Assembly: GCA_031553595.1 (NCBI GenBank)
Contig: JAVBLI010000025.1
Coordinates: forward strand, 17,026 to 81,025
Direction: 5' to 3'
DNA length: 64,000 nucleotides
From: RGIG3701 sp031553595
GTDB taxonomy: Bacteria; Planctomycetota; Planctomycetia; Pirellulales; Thermoguttaceae
In this document: positions 32,920 through 41,647 of the stretch, piece after piece
Numbering within the stretch: the stretch's first letter is position 1
Layout: every line of letters begins with the position of its first letter
Made by a program: the position numbers and the translations under genes
Notes under the pieces: generated by a model
Told to the model about the DNA's origin: nothing
Database searches by the model: none
What the model saw: only the letters and a program-made list of their open reading frames with translations

Positions 32920-35043
32920 ATGAAATATTTTTACGCTTTTCCGCCCATGTCCGAAAATAAAAACGAAAATCCTGGCAGCCCGCCGACGCCGCCGACCGAA
33001 TCTTCCGAGCGTCCGCAGGGTGATCCGTCAAAAACCTCGAATCGGGAGCCTTCCGTCCCGGAAATGCGGAAGGGGACGCCGCCGAGTTTTTTACATGTCT
33101 TCTTTTTCGCCATTTTCGTCACCTTTCTTTTTTGGTACGCCATGCGTGAGGGGGACGGCAAGACGGGCGAAATCACGTTCGGCTTCTTCCGCCAGCAGCT
33201 TCACGTGGAGAATATTCTTTCCGTGGAGATTCAGGATGACATCCGCATGCTGGGCGAGTTTAAGAAAGCGCCGTGGGACCCGAAAATCATGTCCCAGGTG
33301 AAGCTCACACGGGACTTGACGGACGAGGAGAAGAAAAAAGACGACGAACTGACTGAGAAAAAGGTCAAAATCGGCGAAGAAGAAGTCACGGTGCACCGGC
33401 TGCCGAAAAAATTCTCGACGGTGCTTCCGTCGCCGATCGAGGCCGGGGGGGAGTTGGAGCAGGAAATTTCCATGCGTGTCGGCGAGTCGTTCAAGGTAAA
33501 GCCCGTCTTTAACCCGCTCGGGTACATGATGGCGCTTTCCATTATTATTACGGTCTTTCTTTTCGCGAGCATCTGGTACCAGTTTCGCCGCACGCGGGAG
33601 CAGATAAACGGCGGCGGCCCGATGATGGGCTTCACGCGCAGCCCTGCCAAGCGTTTCGTGGGAAATGACGAGCCGGTCACGTTCCAGGATGTCGCGGGCC
33701 TGGAGAGCGTGAAGGAAGACCTGGCGGAAGTCGTGGATTTCCTGATGTTTCCGGAAAAGTTCGAGCGTCTGGGCGCGCGGATTCCGAAAGGCATTCTGAT
33801 GTGCGGCCCACCCGGCACCGGGAAAACGCTCCTGGCGCGTGCGGTGGCCGGGGAGGCGTCCGTGCCGTTTTTCAGCATTAACGCGTCCGAATTCATCCAG
33901 ATGTTCGTCGGCGTGGGCGCCAGCCGCGTGCGCGACATGTTCGAGGTGGCACGGGCCAGTGCCCCGTCCATCCTGTTTATCGACGAAATCGACGCCATCG
34001 GCCGGCTCCGCGGAACGGGTATCGGCGGCGGAAACGACGAACGCGAGCAGACCCTGAACCAGATTCTCAGCGAAATGGACGGTTTCGCCACCAACGACGT
34101 GGTGATTGTCATCGCCGCCACCAACCGCCCGGACGTCCTGGACCCCGCGCTCTTGCGGCCTGGCCGATTCGACCGTCACGTCATCGTCAGCAGCCCGACG
34201 CAAAAAGGCCGGGTGGATCTGTTTAAGGTGCACACCAAGAAAGTACCGCTGGGCACGGATGTGGATCTGGATCAACTCGCGTCGATGACCACGGGCCTCA
34301 CCGGCGCCGACATTCGGAATATCGTCAACGAAGCCGCGCTGTGGGCCTGTCGGAAAAATAAAAATCAGGTCGAAATGGGCGATTTTTATTACGCCATCGA
34401 CAAAGTCCTCATGGGCGCCAAACGCGAGGAGGTGCTCAACCAAAAAGAGAAGGAAATGACCGCCTACCACGAATCCGGCCACACGCTCATGGCCTGGCTC
34501 ACCCCCGGGCGCGAGCGGATCGGCAAGGTCTCCATCATTCCCCGCGGCCGGGCGCTGGGCGTCACGCAGATGATCCCCGACGAAGACCGCGTCAGTGTGT
34601 GTCAGTCGGAGCTCGAAGGCCGACTGGGTGTTTCCATGGGGGGCCGCGAAGCGGAACGGCTGGTGTTTAACGAGCTGACAGCCGGTGCCGAAGCCGACCT
34701 GAAATACGTCACCCAGATCGCCCAGAAAATGGTCACCGCCTGGGGCATGAGCAAGCGCATCGGCCCCGTGGCCTTCCGGCTGAGTGAAGACCACCCCTTC
34801 CTGGGCAAAGAAATCGCCGGTGGCTCGCGCGAATTCAGTGAAAACACCGCCCAAATTATCGATGAAGAAGTTATGGCCATCCTCCACGCCGCAAGCCAGC
34901 GCGCTTACGAAACCCTCAAACTCAACCGCAACATGCTCGACGCGTTGGCCCATTCGCTGCTCTTGCACGAGGAATTAGACGAGAAACAAATCGAAAATAT
35001 TCTCGGCCCGCCGGTTTATCGCACTGCAAAGGAAATTAAATAG
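32920..35043 (+). CDS. ftsH: ATP-dependent zinc metalloprotease FtsH
   Basis: A 707-residue membrane protease for damaged or regulatory membrane and cytosolic proteins. A Pro/Ser-rich N-terminus (1-55) precedes TM1 (about 57-74), an extracytoplasmic domain (about 75-195) and TM2 (about 200-220). The AAA domain has Walker A GPPGTGKT (296-303), the pore segment MFVGVG, Walker B FIDEID (353-358) and the SRH region NRPDVLDPALLRPGRFDRH. The protease has HESGH at 517-521. The extracytoplasmic domain is longer and more charged than in E. coli. ATGs at 32920 and 32947 are both possible; neither has a clear ribosome site. Confidence 0.95.
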   Translation: MKYFYAFPPMSENKNENPGSPPTPPTESSERPQGDPSKTSNREPSVPEMRKGTPPSFLHVFFFAIFVTFLFWYAMREGDGKTGEITFGFFRQQLHVENILSVEIQDDIRMLGEFKKAPWDPKIMSQVKLTRDLTDEEKKKDDELTEKKVKIGEEEVTVHRLPKKFSTVLPSPIEAGGELEQEISMRVGESFKVKPVFNPLGYMMALSIIITVFLFASIWYQFRRTREQINGGGPMMGFTRSPAKRFVGNDEPVTFQDVAGLESVKEDLAEVVDFLMFPEKFERLGARIPKGILMCGPPGTGKTLLARAVAGEASVPFFSINASEFIQMFVGVGASRVRDMFEVARASAPSILFIDEIDAIGRLRGTGIGGGNDEREQTLNQILSEMDGFATNDVVIVIAATNRPDVLDPALLRPGRFDRHVIVSSPTQKGRVDLFKVHTKKVPLGTDVDLDQLASMTTGLTGADIRNIVNEAALWACRKNKNQVEMGDFYYAIDKVLMGAKREEVLNQKEKEMTAYHESGHTLMAWLTPGRERIGKVSIIPRGRALGVTQMIPDEDRVSVCQSELEGRLGVSMGGREAERLVFNELTAGAEADLKYVTQIAQKMVTAWGMSKRIGPVAFRLSEDHPFLGKEIAGGSREFSENTAQIIDEEVMAILHAASQRAYETLKLNRNMLDALAHSLLLHEELDEKQIENILGPPVYRTAKEIK

Positions 35044-35126
35044 AAAACACTGGTAATTTAGGCGATTTTATGTCGATAAGAAGTTCATTTATTTTGCATT
35101 TTTCGCAAGAAAACTTCTAAAGTGAC

Positions 35127-35155
35127 TTGCAAATGCCAAAAGCCGCGATTATAAT
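35127..35155 (+). promoter_or_regulatory. Promoter of the PEP-CTERM gene at 35232
   Basis: TTGCAA (35127-35132), a 17-bp spacer and TATAAT (35150-35155), the same boxes as at 19442. Confidence 0.8.
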
Positions 35156-35231
35156 CGAAAAATGTAATGCAAGTGTGCTTGCTCTACCCTCGATTTAACA
35201 ATTTACGAAGGAAATAGAAGAAGGAATCGTT

Positions 35232-36668
35232 ATGCGTAAACAATGGAAATCTTTCGTAGCCGTTTGTCTTTTGTCGCTGCTGCTGGCCCCTCAGGCGTGG
35301 GGGGCAACCTTGTTATATCCGACTGGTACTCATACGGTCGTAGATAAGGATGGTTCCGATCCGACGGATATCGAGGACCTGTACTCTTGGAATCCTGTAG
35401 ATGATGAATTTGGATTTCCGACGACGGTCACTGTTAATATTGCTGCTGGAGCGAGAGTGAATTTACTTCCCAGCGATTATATGCAAGTTAATCCCTCTGT
35501 TCTCCAGCTCGTAGGCAATTCGGACCCAGCATCCCCAACAACGATTAATGCCGAGAATGACATCTACGTCAATACAACACTGTCTTTGCTTGGAAATTTG
35601 GGAACAAATTTTGCTCTTGGGGTTGATGGTGGAAAAGAGTTAACCGTTCAGGGAGTGAAGCTTGGTAACGGTACGTCCGCAACGCTCTCAAAGATAGGGA
35701 ATGGGAAACTGACGATTGAATCCTCCGTAGGAACTGGTGTTGACTTGTATGCTGGCAACGGTACGGTTGCTTTGGGAACAGTTGCTGGAGTAACTTTCAA
35801 TAAACTCACTGTTGCCGGTGCGAATATGATCATTCCCAAGCTGGTTACTACTGTAAATGACCTCATTCTTCAAACGCCCGCTACATTTGATGCCGGTGCG
35901 ACGGTAGGGGGAAATCTTCAGATTGATCAAGGGGCGACTTTTATTGGTGTTACGAGTGTTACAGGCACTATGAAAGCAGATGGTGGAGAAAGTAAGTTTA
36001 TCGCTTATGCAAAAGCTGATACAGTGGAAGCCATCAATAGTGGCACAAAGGCGGAATTTCGTTCTACCTCGGACTTTGGAGATGTCAATCTTCCCAGTGG
36101 GCAGGCGCTTTTCGGCGGTAATACGAATATTACCCGTCGGCTGACCTTGAATGGCGGAACGTTGTCTCTTGAGAATAAGGTTAATATTAATCCGACAACG
36201 GCTGGCGCGACTGGAGTATTCTCCAGTGGGACGCTCGAATTCACCCTCTCGGCCGCAGGAGCCACGAATAATATCGCATTCAATGCCATTACTCTTTCCA
36301 AGGGCTTGGATGTGGAGATGACGAGCTTTTTTGACCTTAGCAGCATTGAGATTTTCACAATGAAACAGTTTTCCGCCTTGATGACATCGTCATCCCTTAC
36401 CATCACAGGAGGCAGTTTAGATACCTATGACTACTTCGGCTACGATGCTGGTGGTAACTGGGGAAGCCATTCCTTATCGGATATCGTTTTCAGTTGGAGG
36501 GAAAGTTTGGGCACAGGAGCTTATATGGACTGGATGCTGCGCAAGGAAGGTAACAATCTGGTTCTCTACGGCTTCGAGGTTCCTGAGCCATCGACGTATG
36601 CGATGTTCCTGTCTGGCGTGTTTGCTCTGGGATATTTCGGCCGTCGCCGCGCGATGAAGAAAAAGTAA
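35232..36668 (+). CDS. Exported PEP-CTERM protein, beta-rich
   Basis: A 478-residue protein with a signal peptide (SFVAVCLLSLLLAPQAWGA), a long Thr/Gly/Asn/Val-rich body of repeated short beta strands (for example KLTIESSVGTGVDLYAGNGT), suggesting a beta-solenoid, and the tail VPEPSTYAMFLSGVFALG followed by RRRAMKKK. It has no enzymatic motif. The gene is visibly less G+C-rich than its neighbours, which may reflect composition or recent acquisition. AGAAGGAAT precedes the ATG. It is likely a surface or matrix protein sorted by an exosortase system. Its function is unknown. Confidence 0.75.
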   Translation: MRKQWKSFVAVCLLSLLLAPQAWGATLLYPTGTHTVVDKDGSDPTDIEDLYSWNPVDDEFGFPTTVTVNIAAGARVNLLPSDYMQVNPSVLQLVGNSDPASPTTINAENDIYVNTTLSLLGNLGTNFALGVDGGKELTVQGVKLGNGTSATLSKIGNGKLTIESSVGTGVDLYAGNGTVALGTVAGVTFNKLTVAGANMIIPKLVTTVNDLILQTPATFDAGATVGGNLQIDQGATFIGVTSVTGTMKADGGESKFIAYAKADTVEAINSGTKAEFRSTSDFGDVNLPSGQALFGGNTNITRRLTLNGGTLSLENKVNINPTTAGATGVFSSGTLEFTLSAAGATNNIAFNAITLSKGLDVEMTSFFDLSSIEIFTMKQFSALMTSSSLTITGGSLDTYDYFGYDAGGNWGSHSLSDIVFSWRESLGTGAYMDWMLRKEGNNLVLYGFEVPEPSTYAMFLSGVFALGYFGRRRAMKKK

Positions 36669-36680
36669 GAACGTTCTACC

Positions 36681-36768
36681 GGAAAACAATAGCCGGGAAT
36701 GGAGCGAAACGTAATGACCGGATAGAAGCGGGTAATCATCTCCCACTTCTATCCGGTCATTTCACTTT
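36681..36768. repeat. Palindromic element, copy 10, truncated right arm
   Basis: Left arm AACAATAGCCGGGAATGGAGCG... to CCGGTCATTTCACTTT; the right terminal third is missing. Copy 11 starts 11 bases later, so two elements lie side by side. Confidence 0.85.
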
Positions 36769-36778
36769 ATAAAAGGCA

Positions 36779-36904
36779 GAAAACAACAGCCGGGAGCGGA
36801 GCGTTAGCGCAGAGACCGGATCGAATTTGGGAATACCCCGGCGATTCTATCCGGTCTCTGCGCGTCACTGTCGTTCCGCTACGCTCCAGGCTGTTGTTTC
36901 TTGC
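36779..36904. repeat. Palindromic element, copy 11
   Basis: A full core palindrome of the GCGCAGAGACC type between convergent genes, ending 7 bases before the GGGtGRT stop codon. Confidence 0.9.
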
Positions 36905-36910
36905 GCCCGA

Positions 36911-37909
36911 TTACTTAAACGATTCTTCCACGGCGACGGCGACGGCGACGGTCGCGCCGACCATGGGGTTGTTGCCCATGCCGATGAGGCCCATCATTTC
37001 GACGTGAGCCGGCACGGAGGAGGAGCCCGCGAACTGGGCGTCGGAGTGCATGCGGCCCATGGTGTCGGTCATGCCGTAGGAGGCGGGGCCGGCTGCCATG
37101 TTATCGGGGTGCAGCGTACGGCCCGTGCCGCCGCCGGAAGCCACCGAGAAGTACTGCTTGCCGTTGTCGACGCTCCATTTTTTATACGTCCCGGCCACCG
37201 GGTGCTGGAACCGCGTTGGGTTGGTCGAGTTGCCGGTGATGGAGACGTCGACGTCTTCGTGCCGCATGACGGCGACGCCTTCGCTGACATCGTCGCAGCC
37301 GTAGCAGCGGACGTTGGCCCGCTCGCCGGCGGAGTACGCCTTTTTGCTGACGACGTTCAGCTTGCCGGCATGGTAGTCGAACTTGGTTTCGACGTAGGTG
37401 AAGCCGTTAATGCGGCTGATGATCAGGGCGGCGTCTTTGCCAAGCCCGTTCAAGATGACCTGCAGCGGGGTCTGGCGGACTTTATTGGCCGAGCGGGCGA
37501 TGCCGATGGCGCCTTCCGCGGCGGCGAAGGATTCGTGACCGGCCAGGAAGCAGAAGCATTTGGTTTCTTCCCGCAACAACATGGCGGCGAGGTTGCCGTG
37601 GCCGATGCCGACCTGTCGCTGATCGGCGACGGAGCCGGGGATGCAGAACGCCTGGAGGCCTTCGCCGATGGCTTCCGCCGCGTCGGCCGCCTTCGTGCAG
37701 TTCTTTTTCAGGGCGATGCCGCAGCCCAGGGTGTACGCCCACAACGCGTTGTCGAACGCGATGGGCTGAATGTTTTTCGTGATCTCGCCCGCGTCGATGC
37801 CCTTCGACAGGCAGTAATCGCGGACTTCCTCGATGCTCTTGAAGCCGTACTTTTCCAGCACCGGAGTGATCTGGTCGATACGCCGCTCGTAACTTTCAAA
37901 CAATGGCAT
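36911..37909 (-). CDS. GGGtGRT protein
   Basis: A 332-residue protein of the family named after its conserved motif, seen here as GGGTGRT at residues 259-265, within VASGGGTGRTLHPDNMAAGP. Other conserved blocks are ALWAYTLGCGIALKKNC, GIGHGNLAAMLLREETKCFCFLAGHESFAAAEGAIG and NVRCYGCDDVSEGVAVMRHEDVDVS. The function is not established; in anaerobes it is nearly always beside a NifU-like scaffold protein, as here. Several conserved Cys could bind iron or a cluster. The start at 37909 has AAAGGAAG before it; the frame extends to 38089 without support. It is probably co-transcribed with the scaffold gene, with a hairpin-rich gap of about 190 bases between them. Confidence 0.85.
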   Translation of the reverse strand: MPLFESYERRIDQITPVLEKYGFKSIEEVRDYCLSKGIDAGEITKNIQPIAFDNALWAYTLGCGIALKKNCTKAADAAEAIGEGLQAFCIPGSVADQRQVGIGHGNLAAMLLREETKCFCFLAGHESFAAAEGAIGIARSANKVRQTPLQVILNGLGKDAALIISRINGFTYVETKFDYHAGKLNVVSKKAYSAGERANVRCYGCDDVSEGVAVMRHEDVDVSITGNSTNPTRFQHPVAGTYKKWSVDNGKQYFSVASGGGTGRTLHPDNMAAGPASYGMTDTMGRMHSDAQFAGSSSVPAHVEMMGLIGMGNNPMVGATVAVAVAVEESFK

Positions 37910-37957
37910 TTGAATCTTCCTTTGTGTAAAATTTATATGTGATTTGAATATTATAAT

Positions 37958-38100
37958 TTGATGTTGAGTGAATCGCTGCGCTAGTGAATCGGGAGCTGCG
38001 CCCCCTGGTGAATCGTTTCGCTGGTGAAAGGAGTGAAGTGAACATTTTTCACATTTCACCAGGCCGTCAGGCACGCAGTGGCGTTTCACAAGCCGAAGGC
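37958..38100. repeat. GTGAATC/GGTGAAA word repeats with mini-hairpins
   Basis: Repeats of (T/C)(A/T)GTGAATC and TGGTGAAA on the left are mirrored by TTTCACCA and TTTCACA on the right. Hairpins such as AGCC-GAA-GGCT stand beside them. It is a more degraded relative of the array at 14344-14527, again directly touching an upstream stop codon (38101). Confidence 0.7.
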
Positions 38101-38793
38101 TTATTCATGCCGCGGGTCGACGAACTTCACGCCGTCGGCGAAGCGGCCGTAGGTGCCGATGTTCTTTTCGTACGCTTCTTTGGGATCCACGCCTTTTTTG
38201 ATGGCGTCCATCATTTTGCCCAGGCTGACGAACTGATAGCCGATGATCTGGTTGTCGGCGTCCAGGGCGATTTTCAGGACGTAACCTTCCGCCATTTCGA
38301 GATAGCGGGCGCCCTTGGCTTTCGTGCCGTACATGGTCCCGATCTGGGAGCGGAGCCCTTTGCCGAGGTCTTCCAGGCCGGCGCCGACGGGCAGTCCGTC
38401 TTCGGAGAATGCCGACTGGCTGCGGCCGTACGCGATTTGCAGGAACAGCTCGCGCATGGAGGTGTTGATGGCGTCGCACACGAGGTCGGTATTCAGGGCC
38501 TCGAGGACGGTCTTGCCGGGGAGGATTTCGGAGGCCATGGCGGCCGAGTGGGTCATGCCGGAGCAGCCGATGGTTTCGACGAGGGCTTCTTCGATGATTC
38601 CGTCTTTAATATTCAGCGAAAGCTTGCAAGCACCCTGCTGGGGAGCACACCAGCCGACGCCGTGGGTGAAGCCGGAGATGTCTTTGATTTCCTTCACCTG
38701 CACCCACTTCCCCTCTTCCGGGATGGGGGCCGGGCCGTGGTTCGCGCCCTTGGCGATACACACCATGTTTTCCACTTCGTGCGAATACTGCAT
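38101..38793 (-). CDS. NifU-like iron-sulfur cluster assembly scaffold protein, GGGtGRT-associated
   Basis: A 230-residue cytoplasmic protein. The N-terminal two thirds resemble the IscU/NifU scaffold, with three conserved Cys settings: GVGWCAPQQGACKLSL, ETIGCSGMTHSAAMA and DLVCDAIN. The C-terminal extension (about 150-230) is specific to the group that neighbours GGGtGRT proteins. It presumably assembles Fe-S clusters, perhaps for or with that partner. No iscS or sufBC is nearby. AGGAGAAC precedes the ATG, and a promoter lies about 80 bases upstream. It heads the two-gene unit. Confidence 0.82.
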   Translation of the reverse strand: MQYSHEVENMVCIAKGANHGPAPIPEEGKWVQVKEIKDISGFTHGVGWCAPQQGACKLSLNIKDGIIEEALVETIGCSGMTHSAAMASEILPGKTVLEALNTDLVCDAINTSMRELFLQIAYGRSQSAFSEDGLPVGAGLEDLGKGLRSQIGTMYGTKAKGARYLEMAEGYVLKIALDADNQIIGYQFVSLGKMMDAIKKGVDPKEAYEKNIGTYGRFADGVKFVDPRHE

Positions 38794-38868
38794 GTTTTCT
38801 GTTCTCCTATGAATGTGACAGGTTAAATGGTCATAACCGTTATGATGAAAAGATTTTTCACCACAAAT

Positions 38869-38896
38869 AGTTTAGAATATATATGTATATAGTCAA
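38869..38896 (-). promoter_or_regulatory. Promoter of the Fe-S scaffold gene
   Basis: Minus strand TTGACT (38896-38891), a 16-bp spacer and TAAACT (38874-38869), in a very AT-rich stretch. The leader contains a GGTTA...TAACC hairpin. Confidence 0.6.
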
Positions 38897-39005
38897 GGAG
38901 GGGACGGGGGAACGAGGAATTAGGAATGACAGAAATTCATCCGTAGGACGGTGCTCATACCCATTCCCCACATCCCATACCCAGCGCCCAACATCCCATC
39001 CACTT

Positions 39006-39032
39006 TCCGCAATCTCACGATTGTGGCTCTGC
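39006..39032. repeat. Single arm of the CCGCAATCTTACGATTGCGG family
   Basis: CCGCAATCTCACGATTGTGGCTCTGC matches the arms of the inverted repeat at 61135-61232 with three changes. Confidence 0.65.
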
Positions 39033-39041
39033 AGTGAACTC

Positions 39042-39069
39042 TTGACAGTTGCCCGGTTTCGTATAAAAT
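39042..39069 (+). promoter_or_regulatory. Promoter of purH
   Basis: TTGACA (39042-39047), a 16-bp spacer and TAAAAT (39064-39069). Confidence 0.75.
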
Positions 39070-39128
39070 AAAAGTTGTCTCTCGTCGTATTTCATTAACG
39101 CTAATCATTATTGTAAGGAGTCGAAAAC

Positions 39129-40706
39129 ATGGAATCCCCGAAAATCAAGCGTGCGTTGATCAGCGTCAGCGACAAAACCGGTTTGGACGTCTTTGCTCGC
39201 GGGCTGGCGGCGGCGGGTGTCGAGATTTACAGCACCGGCGGGACGCGGACATATCTGGAGTCGCTGGGCCTGGCGGTCACCGACGTCTCGTCATACACCG
39301 GCTTCCCCGAAATGATGGACGGCCGGTTGAAGACCCTGCACCCGAAAGTGTTCGGCGGACTGCTGTGCAGGCACGACCGGGCGGACGACATGGCGGCACT
39401 GGCAGAGCACGGGATCCTGACGTTCGAGCTGGTCGTCGTGAACCTGTATCCGTTCCAGGCGACGATCGCGCAGCCGGGCGTGACGGCGGCGCAGGCGATC
39501 GAGAAAATCGACATCGGCGGCCCGTCGCTGGTGCGTGCGGCGAGTAAGAATCACCTCTTCACGACCATCGCCACCGATGGGGCGCAGTACGCCGTCATTC
39601 TGGAAAGTATGAAGGAAAACGGCGGGGCGACGACCTTCGAACTCCGGCAGAAACTCGCCGCGGCAGCGTTCGACCACACCGCGAAGTATGACCGGGCGAT
39701 TGCCGACTGGTTTGCGAAAGAGCTGGGCGGTAATGCCGATTTTCCGGAAACGCTGGCGACTTCGTTCACGCGCGTCGCCGAACTGCGTTATGGCGAGAAC
39801 CCGCACCAGAAGGCCGCGGTGTATGCGACGTCGGACGCCGAGAGCCGCCCCAGTGTGGTCACGGCCCGGCAGCTTAACGGCAAGGAACTGTCCTACAATA
39901 ATCTCATGGATCTCGACGCGGCACTGGCAATCGTGCTGATGAGCAAAAACCCGGCGGTTTCCGTAATTAAACACAACAACCCGTGCGGCGCGGCGGAGGC
40001 CGAGAGCCTGGCGGTGGCGTGTGAGCGTGCGATGGCCGGCGATCCGCTGTCGGCGTTCGGCTCCGTCATCGGCATGAACCGCACGGTGGACGCCGACACG
40101 GCGCGGGTGCTGTGCGAGCCGGGGCTGTTTGTGGAAGCGATCATCGCGGAAGATTTCACGCCCGAGGCAATTGAACTGCTGACGACGCTGCCGAAATGGA
40201 AGAAGAACGTGCGGCTGATGGCTGCCGGCGACTTGTCGCGTCCGCAGAATCCGTGGACGTGGCGGTGCATCGAGGGCGGTATGTTGGTGCAGAACGCCGA
40301 CATTTTCGCCGACCCGGAATCGGAGTGGAAAGTGGTCACGACGGCCCAAGTCCCTGCCGCGATGATGGACGACCTGCGTTTCGGTTGGCAGATTTGCCGT
40401 TTTGTGAAGTCGAACGCGATTGTGCTGGCCAAGGGCCAGATGCTGCTGGGTGCCGGTGCGGGGCAGATGAGCCGCGTGGACTCGGTCGAGATCGCGATCC
40501 AGAAAGCGGGCGACCGCATCCAGGGCGCGGTGCTGGCCTCCGACGCCTTCTTCCCGTTCCCCGACTCGATCGAGCGTGCCCACGCCGCCGGCATCACCGC
40601 CATCATCAAGCCCGGCGGCTCCGTCAACGACAAGCTCGTCATCGACGCCTGCAACCAGTTCGGCATCGCGATGATCTTCACGGGACGCCGGCATTTTAAG
40701 CACTAA
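39129..40706 (+). CDS. purH: Bifunctional AICAR transformylase / IMP cyclohydrolase
   Basis: A 525-residue cytoplasmic enzyme for the last two steps of IMP synthesis. The N-terminal MGS-like cyclohydrolase domain has RALISVSDKTGL, STGGTRTYLE, FPEMMDGRLKTLHPKVFGG and VVVNLYPF. The C-terminal transformylase has YGENPHQKAAVY, SVIKHNNPCGAAEA, the FVKSNAIVLAKG segment and SDAFFPFPDSIERAHAAGITAI. Length and order are standard. AAGGAG precedes the ATG and a clear promoter lies 60 bases upstream. Confidence 0.98.
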   Translation: MESPKIKRALISVSDKTGLDVFARGLAAAGVEIYSTGGTRTYLESLGLAVTDVSSYTGFPEMMDGRLKTLHPKVFGGLLCRHDRADDMAALAEHGILTFELVVVNLYPFQATIAQPGVTAAQAIEKIDIGGPSLVRAASKNHLFTTIATDGAQYAVILESMKENGGATTFELRQKLAAAAFDHTAKYDRAIADWFAKELGGNADFPETLATSFTRVAELRYGENPHQKAAVYATSDAESRPSVVTARQLNGKELSYNNLMDLDAALAIVLMSKNPAVSVIKHNNPCGAAEAESLAVACERAMAGDPLSAFGSVIGMNRTVDADTARVLCEPGLFVEAIIAEDFTPEAIELLTTLPKWKKNVRLMAAGDLSRPQNPWTWRCIEGGMLVQNADIFADPESEWKVVTTAQVPAAMMDDLRFGWQICRFVKSNAIVLAKGQMLLGAGAGQMSRVDSVEIAIQKAGDRIQGAVLASDAFFPFPDSIERAHAAGITAIIKPGGSVNDKLVIDACNQFGIAMIFTGRRHFKH

Positions 40707-40762
40707 AGTGCCTTGGAGTGGTTTGGGGGTTGTGGATGGTGGTTTGGGAAGTACGTTTGACC

Positions 40763-40797
40763 CGTTTAGCCGCGCAGCGCGTTCGGCGTAAGCCGTG
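40763..40797. repeat. Half copy of the GTTTAGCCGCGCAGC repeat
   Basis: GTTTAGCCGCGCAGCGCGTT followed by CGGCGTAAGCCGTGG matches the left arm of the repeat at 31144; no mirrored arm is present. It lies between purH and the acetolactate decarboxylase gene. Confidence 0.7.
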
Positions 40798-40815
40798 GAC
40801 TTTGGGAGACGCATC

Positions 40816-41622
40816 ATGAAAATTTGGTCAAGAGTATTTAGCCTTATCCTTCTTTGCGTGTTCATCGGTTATCTAGCACTCGCGCCGCGAGATAAGCCGA
40901 TATTCGTGATGGAAGCACCCGAAGGCATCACGCAGGTGGCGACGATTGACGCGCTGCTGGCGGGGGTGTATGATGGAGAGATGACGCTGGATGCATTGGG
41001 GCGTTACGGCGATTTCGGCATCGGCACGTTCGACCGCCTGGACGGCGAGATGGTGCTGCTGCATGGCGTGTTTTACCAGGTTCGCGGCGACGGAAAAGTT
41101 TATCGGCCGAGCCTGCAAACGAAGACGCCGTTCGCGTCGGTGATGGTTTGGCCGAAAGAAACGGTGACGACGACGGTGGATGCGCCACTGGATTACGAGG
41201 CGTTGTGCCGGAAGATCGACGCGCTGGCGCCGAATGCGAATATTCCGGTGGCGGTGCGGCTGACGGGCAAGTTTTTCGGCGTGCGGACGCGCAGTGTCCC
41301 TGCGCAGGAAAAGCCCTACCGGCCGCTGGCCGAGGTGACGAAAGCGCAGCCGGAGTTCGAATTGGGCGACATCACCGGCGACGTCGTCGGCTTCCGCCTG
41401 CCCCCCTACACCCGCGGCATCAACGTCCCCGGCTACCACCTCCACTTCCTCAGCGACGACAAAACCCGCGGCGGCCACCTGCTGGCCCTGCGAATGGACT
41501 CCGGCACGATCACCGTCGCCCTGGCCTACCGCTTCCAGATGATCCTCCCCCGGCACGCCGATTTCGCCGACGCCGACCTCGCCCGCGACCGCAGCGTGGA
41601 GCTAGAAAAGGTAGAGAAGTAA
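40816..41622 (+). CDS. budA: Alpha-acetolactate decarboxylase with N-terminal membrane/signal segment
   Basis: A 268-residue enzyme converting alpha-acetolactate to acetoin. Family blocks: LLAGVYDGEMTLDALGRYGDFGIGTF, LDGEMVLLHGVFYQV, PFASVMVW, and the Zn-site region PGYHLHFLSDDKTRGGHLL with three His. The N-terminus (KIWSRVFSLILLCVFIGYLALA) is a signal peptide or membrane anchor, so it probably works outside the cytoplasm, unlike AlsD/BudA of most fermenters. GGGAGACGC precedes the ATG. No acetolactate synthase gene is adjacent. It may be co-transcribed with the small genes downstream (25 bases). Confidence 0.88.
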   Translation: MKIWSRVFSLILLCVFIGYLALAPRDKPIFVMEAPEGITQVATIDALLAGVYDGEMTLDALGRYGDFGIGTFDRLDGEMVLLHGVFYQVRGDGKVYRPSLQTKTPFASVMVWPKETVTTTVDAPLDYEALCRKIDALAPNANIPVAVRLTGKFFGVRTRSVPAQEKPYRPLAEVTKAQPEFELGDITGDVVGFRLPPYTRGINVPGYHLHFLSDDKTRGGHLLALRMDSGTITVALAYRFQMILPRHADFADADLARDRSVELEKVEK

Positions 41623-41647
41623 ACGTTTTACCCGAAAGGCACGCACG

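Noticed and set aside
33091..34968. 625-residue minus-strand ORF opposite ftsH
   Set aside because: It is an antisense shadow of ftsH, whose Walker, SRH and HESGH motifs are unambiguous.
36681..36904. Palindromic copies 10 and 11 as a pair of rho-independent terminators
   Set aside because: They have no T-run after the stem. The same elements also occur between divergent genes, so terminator function is not supported by sequence alone.
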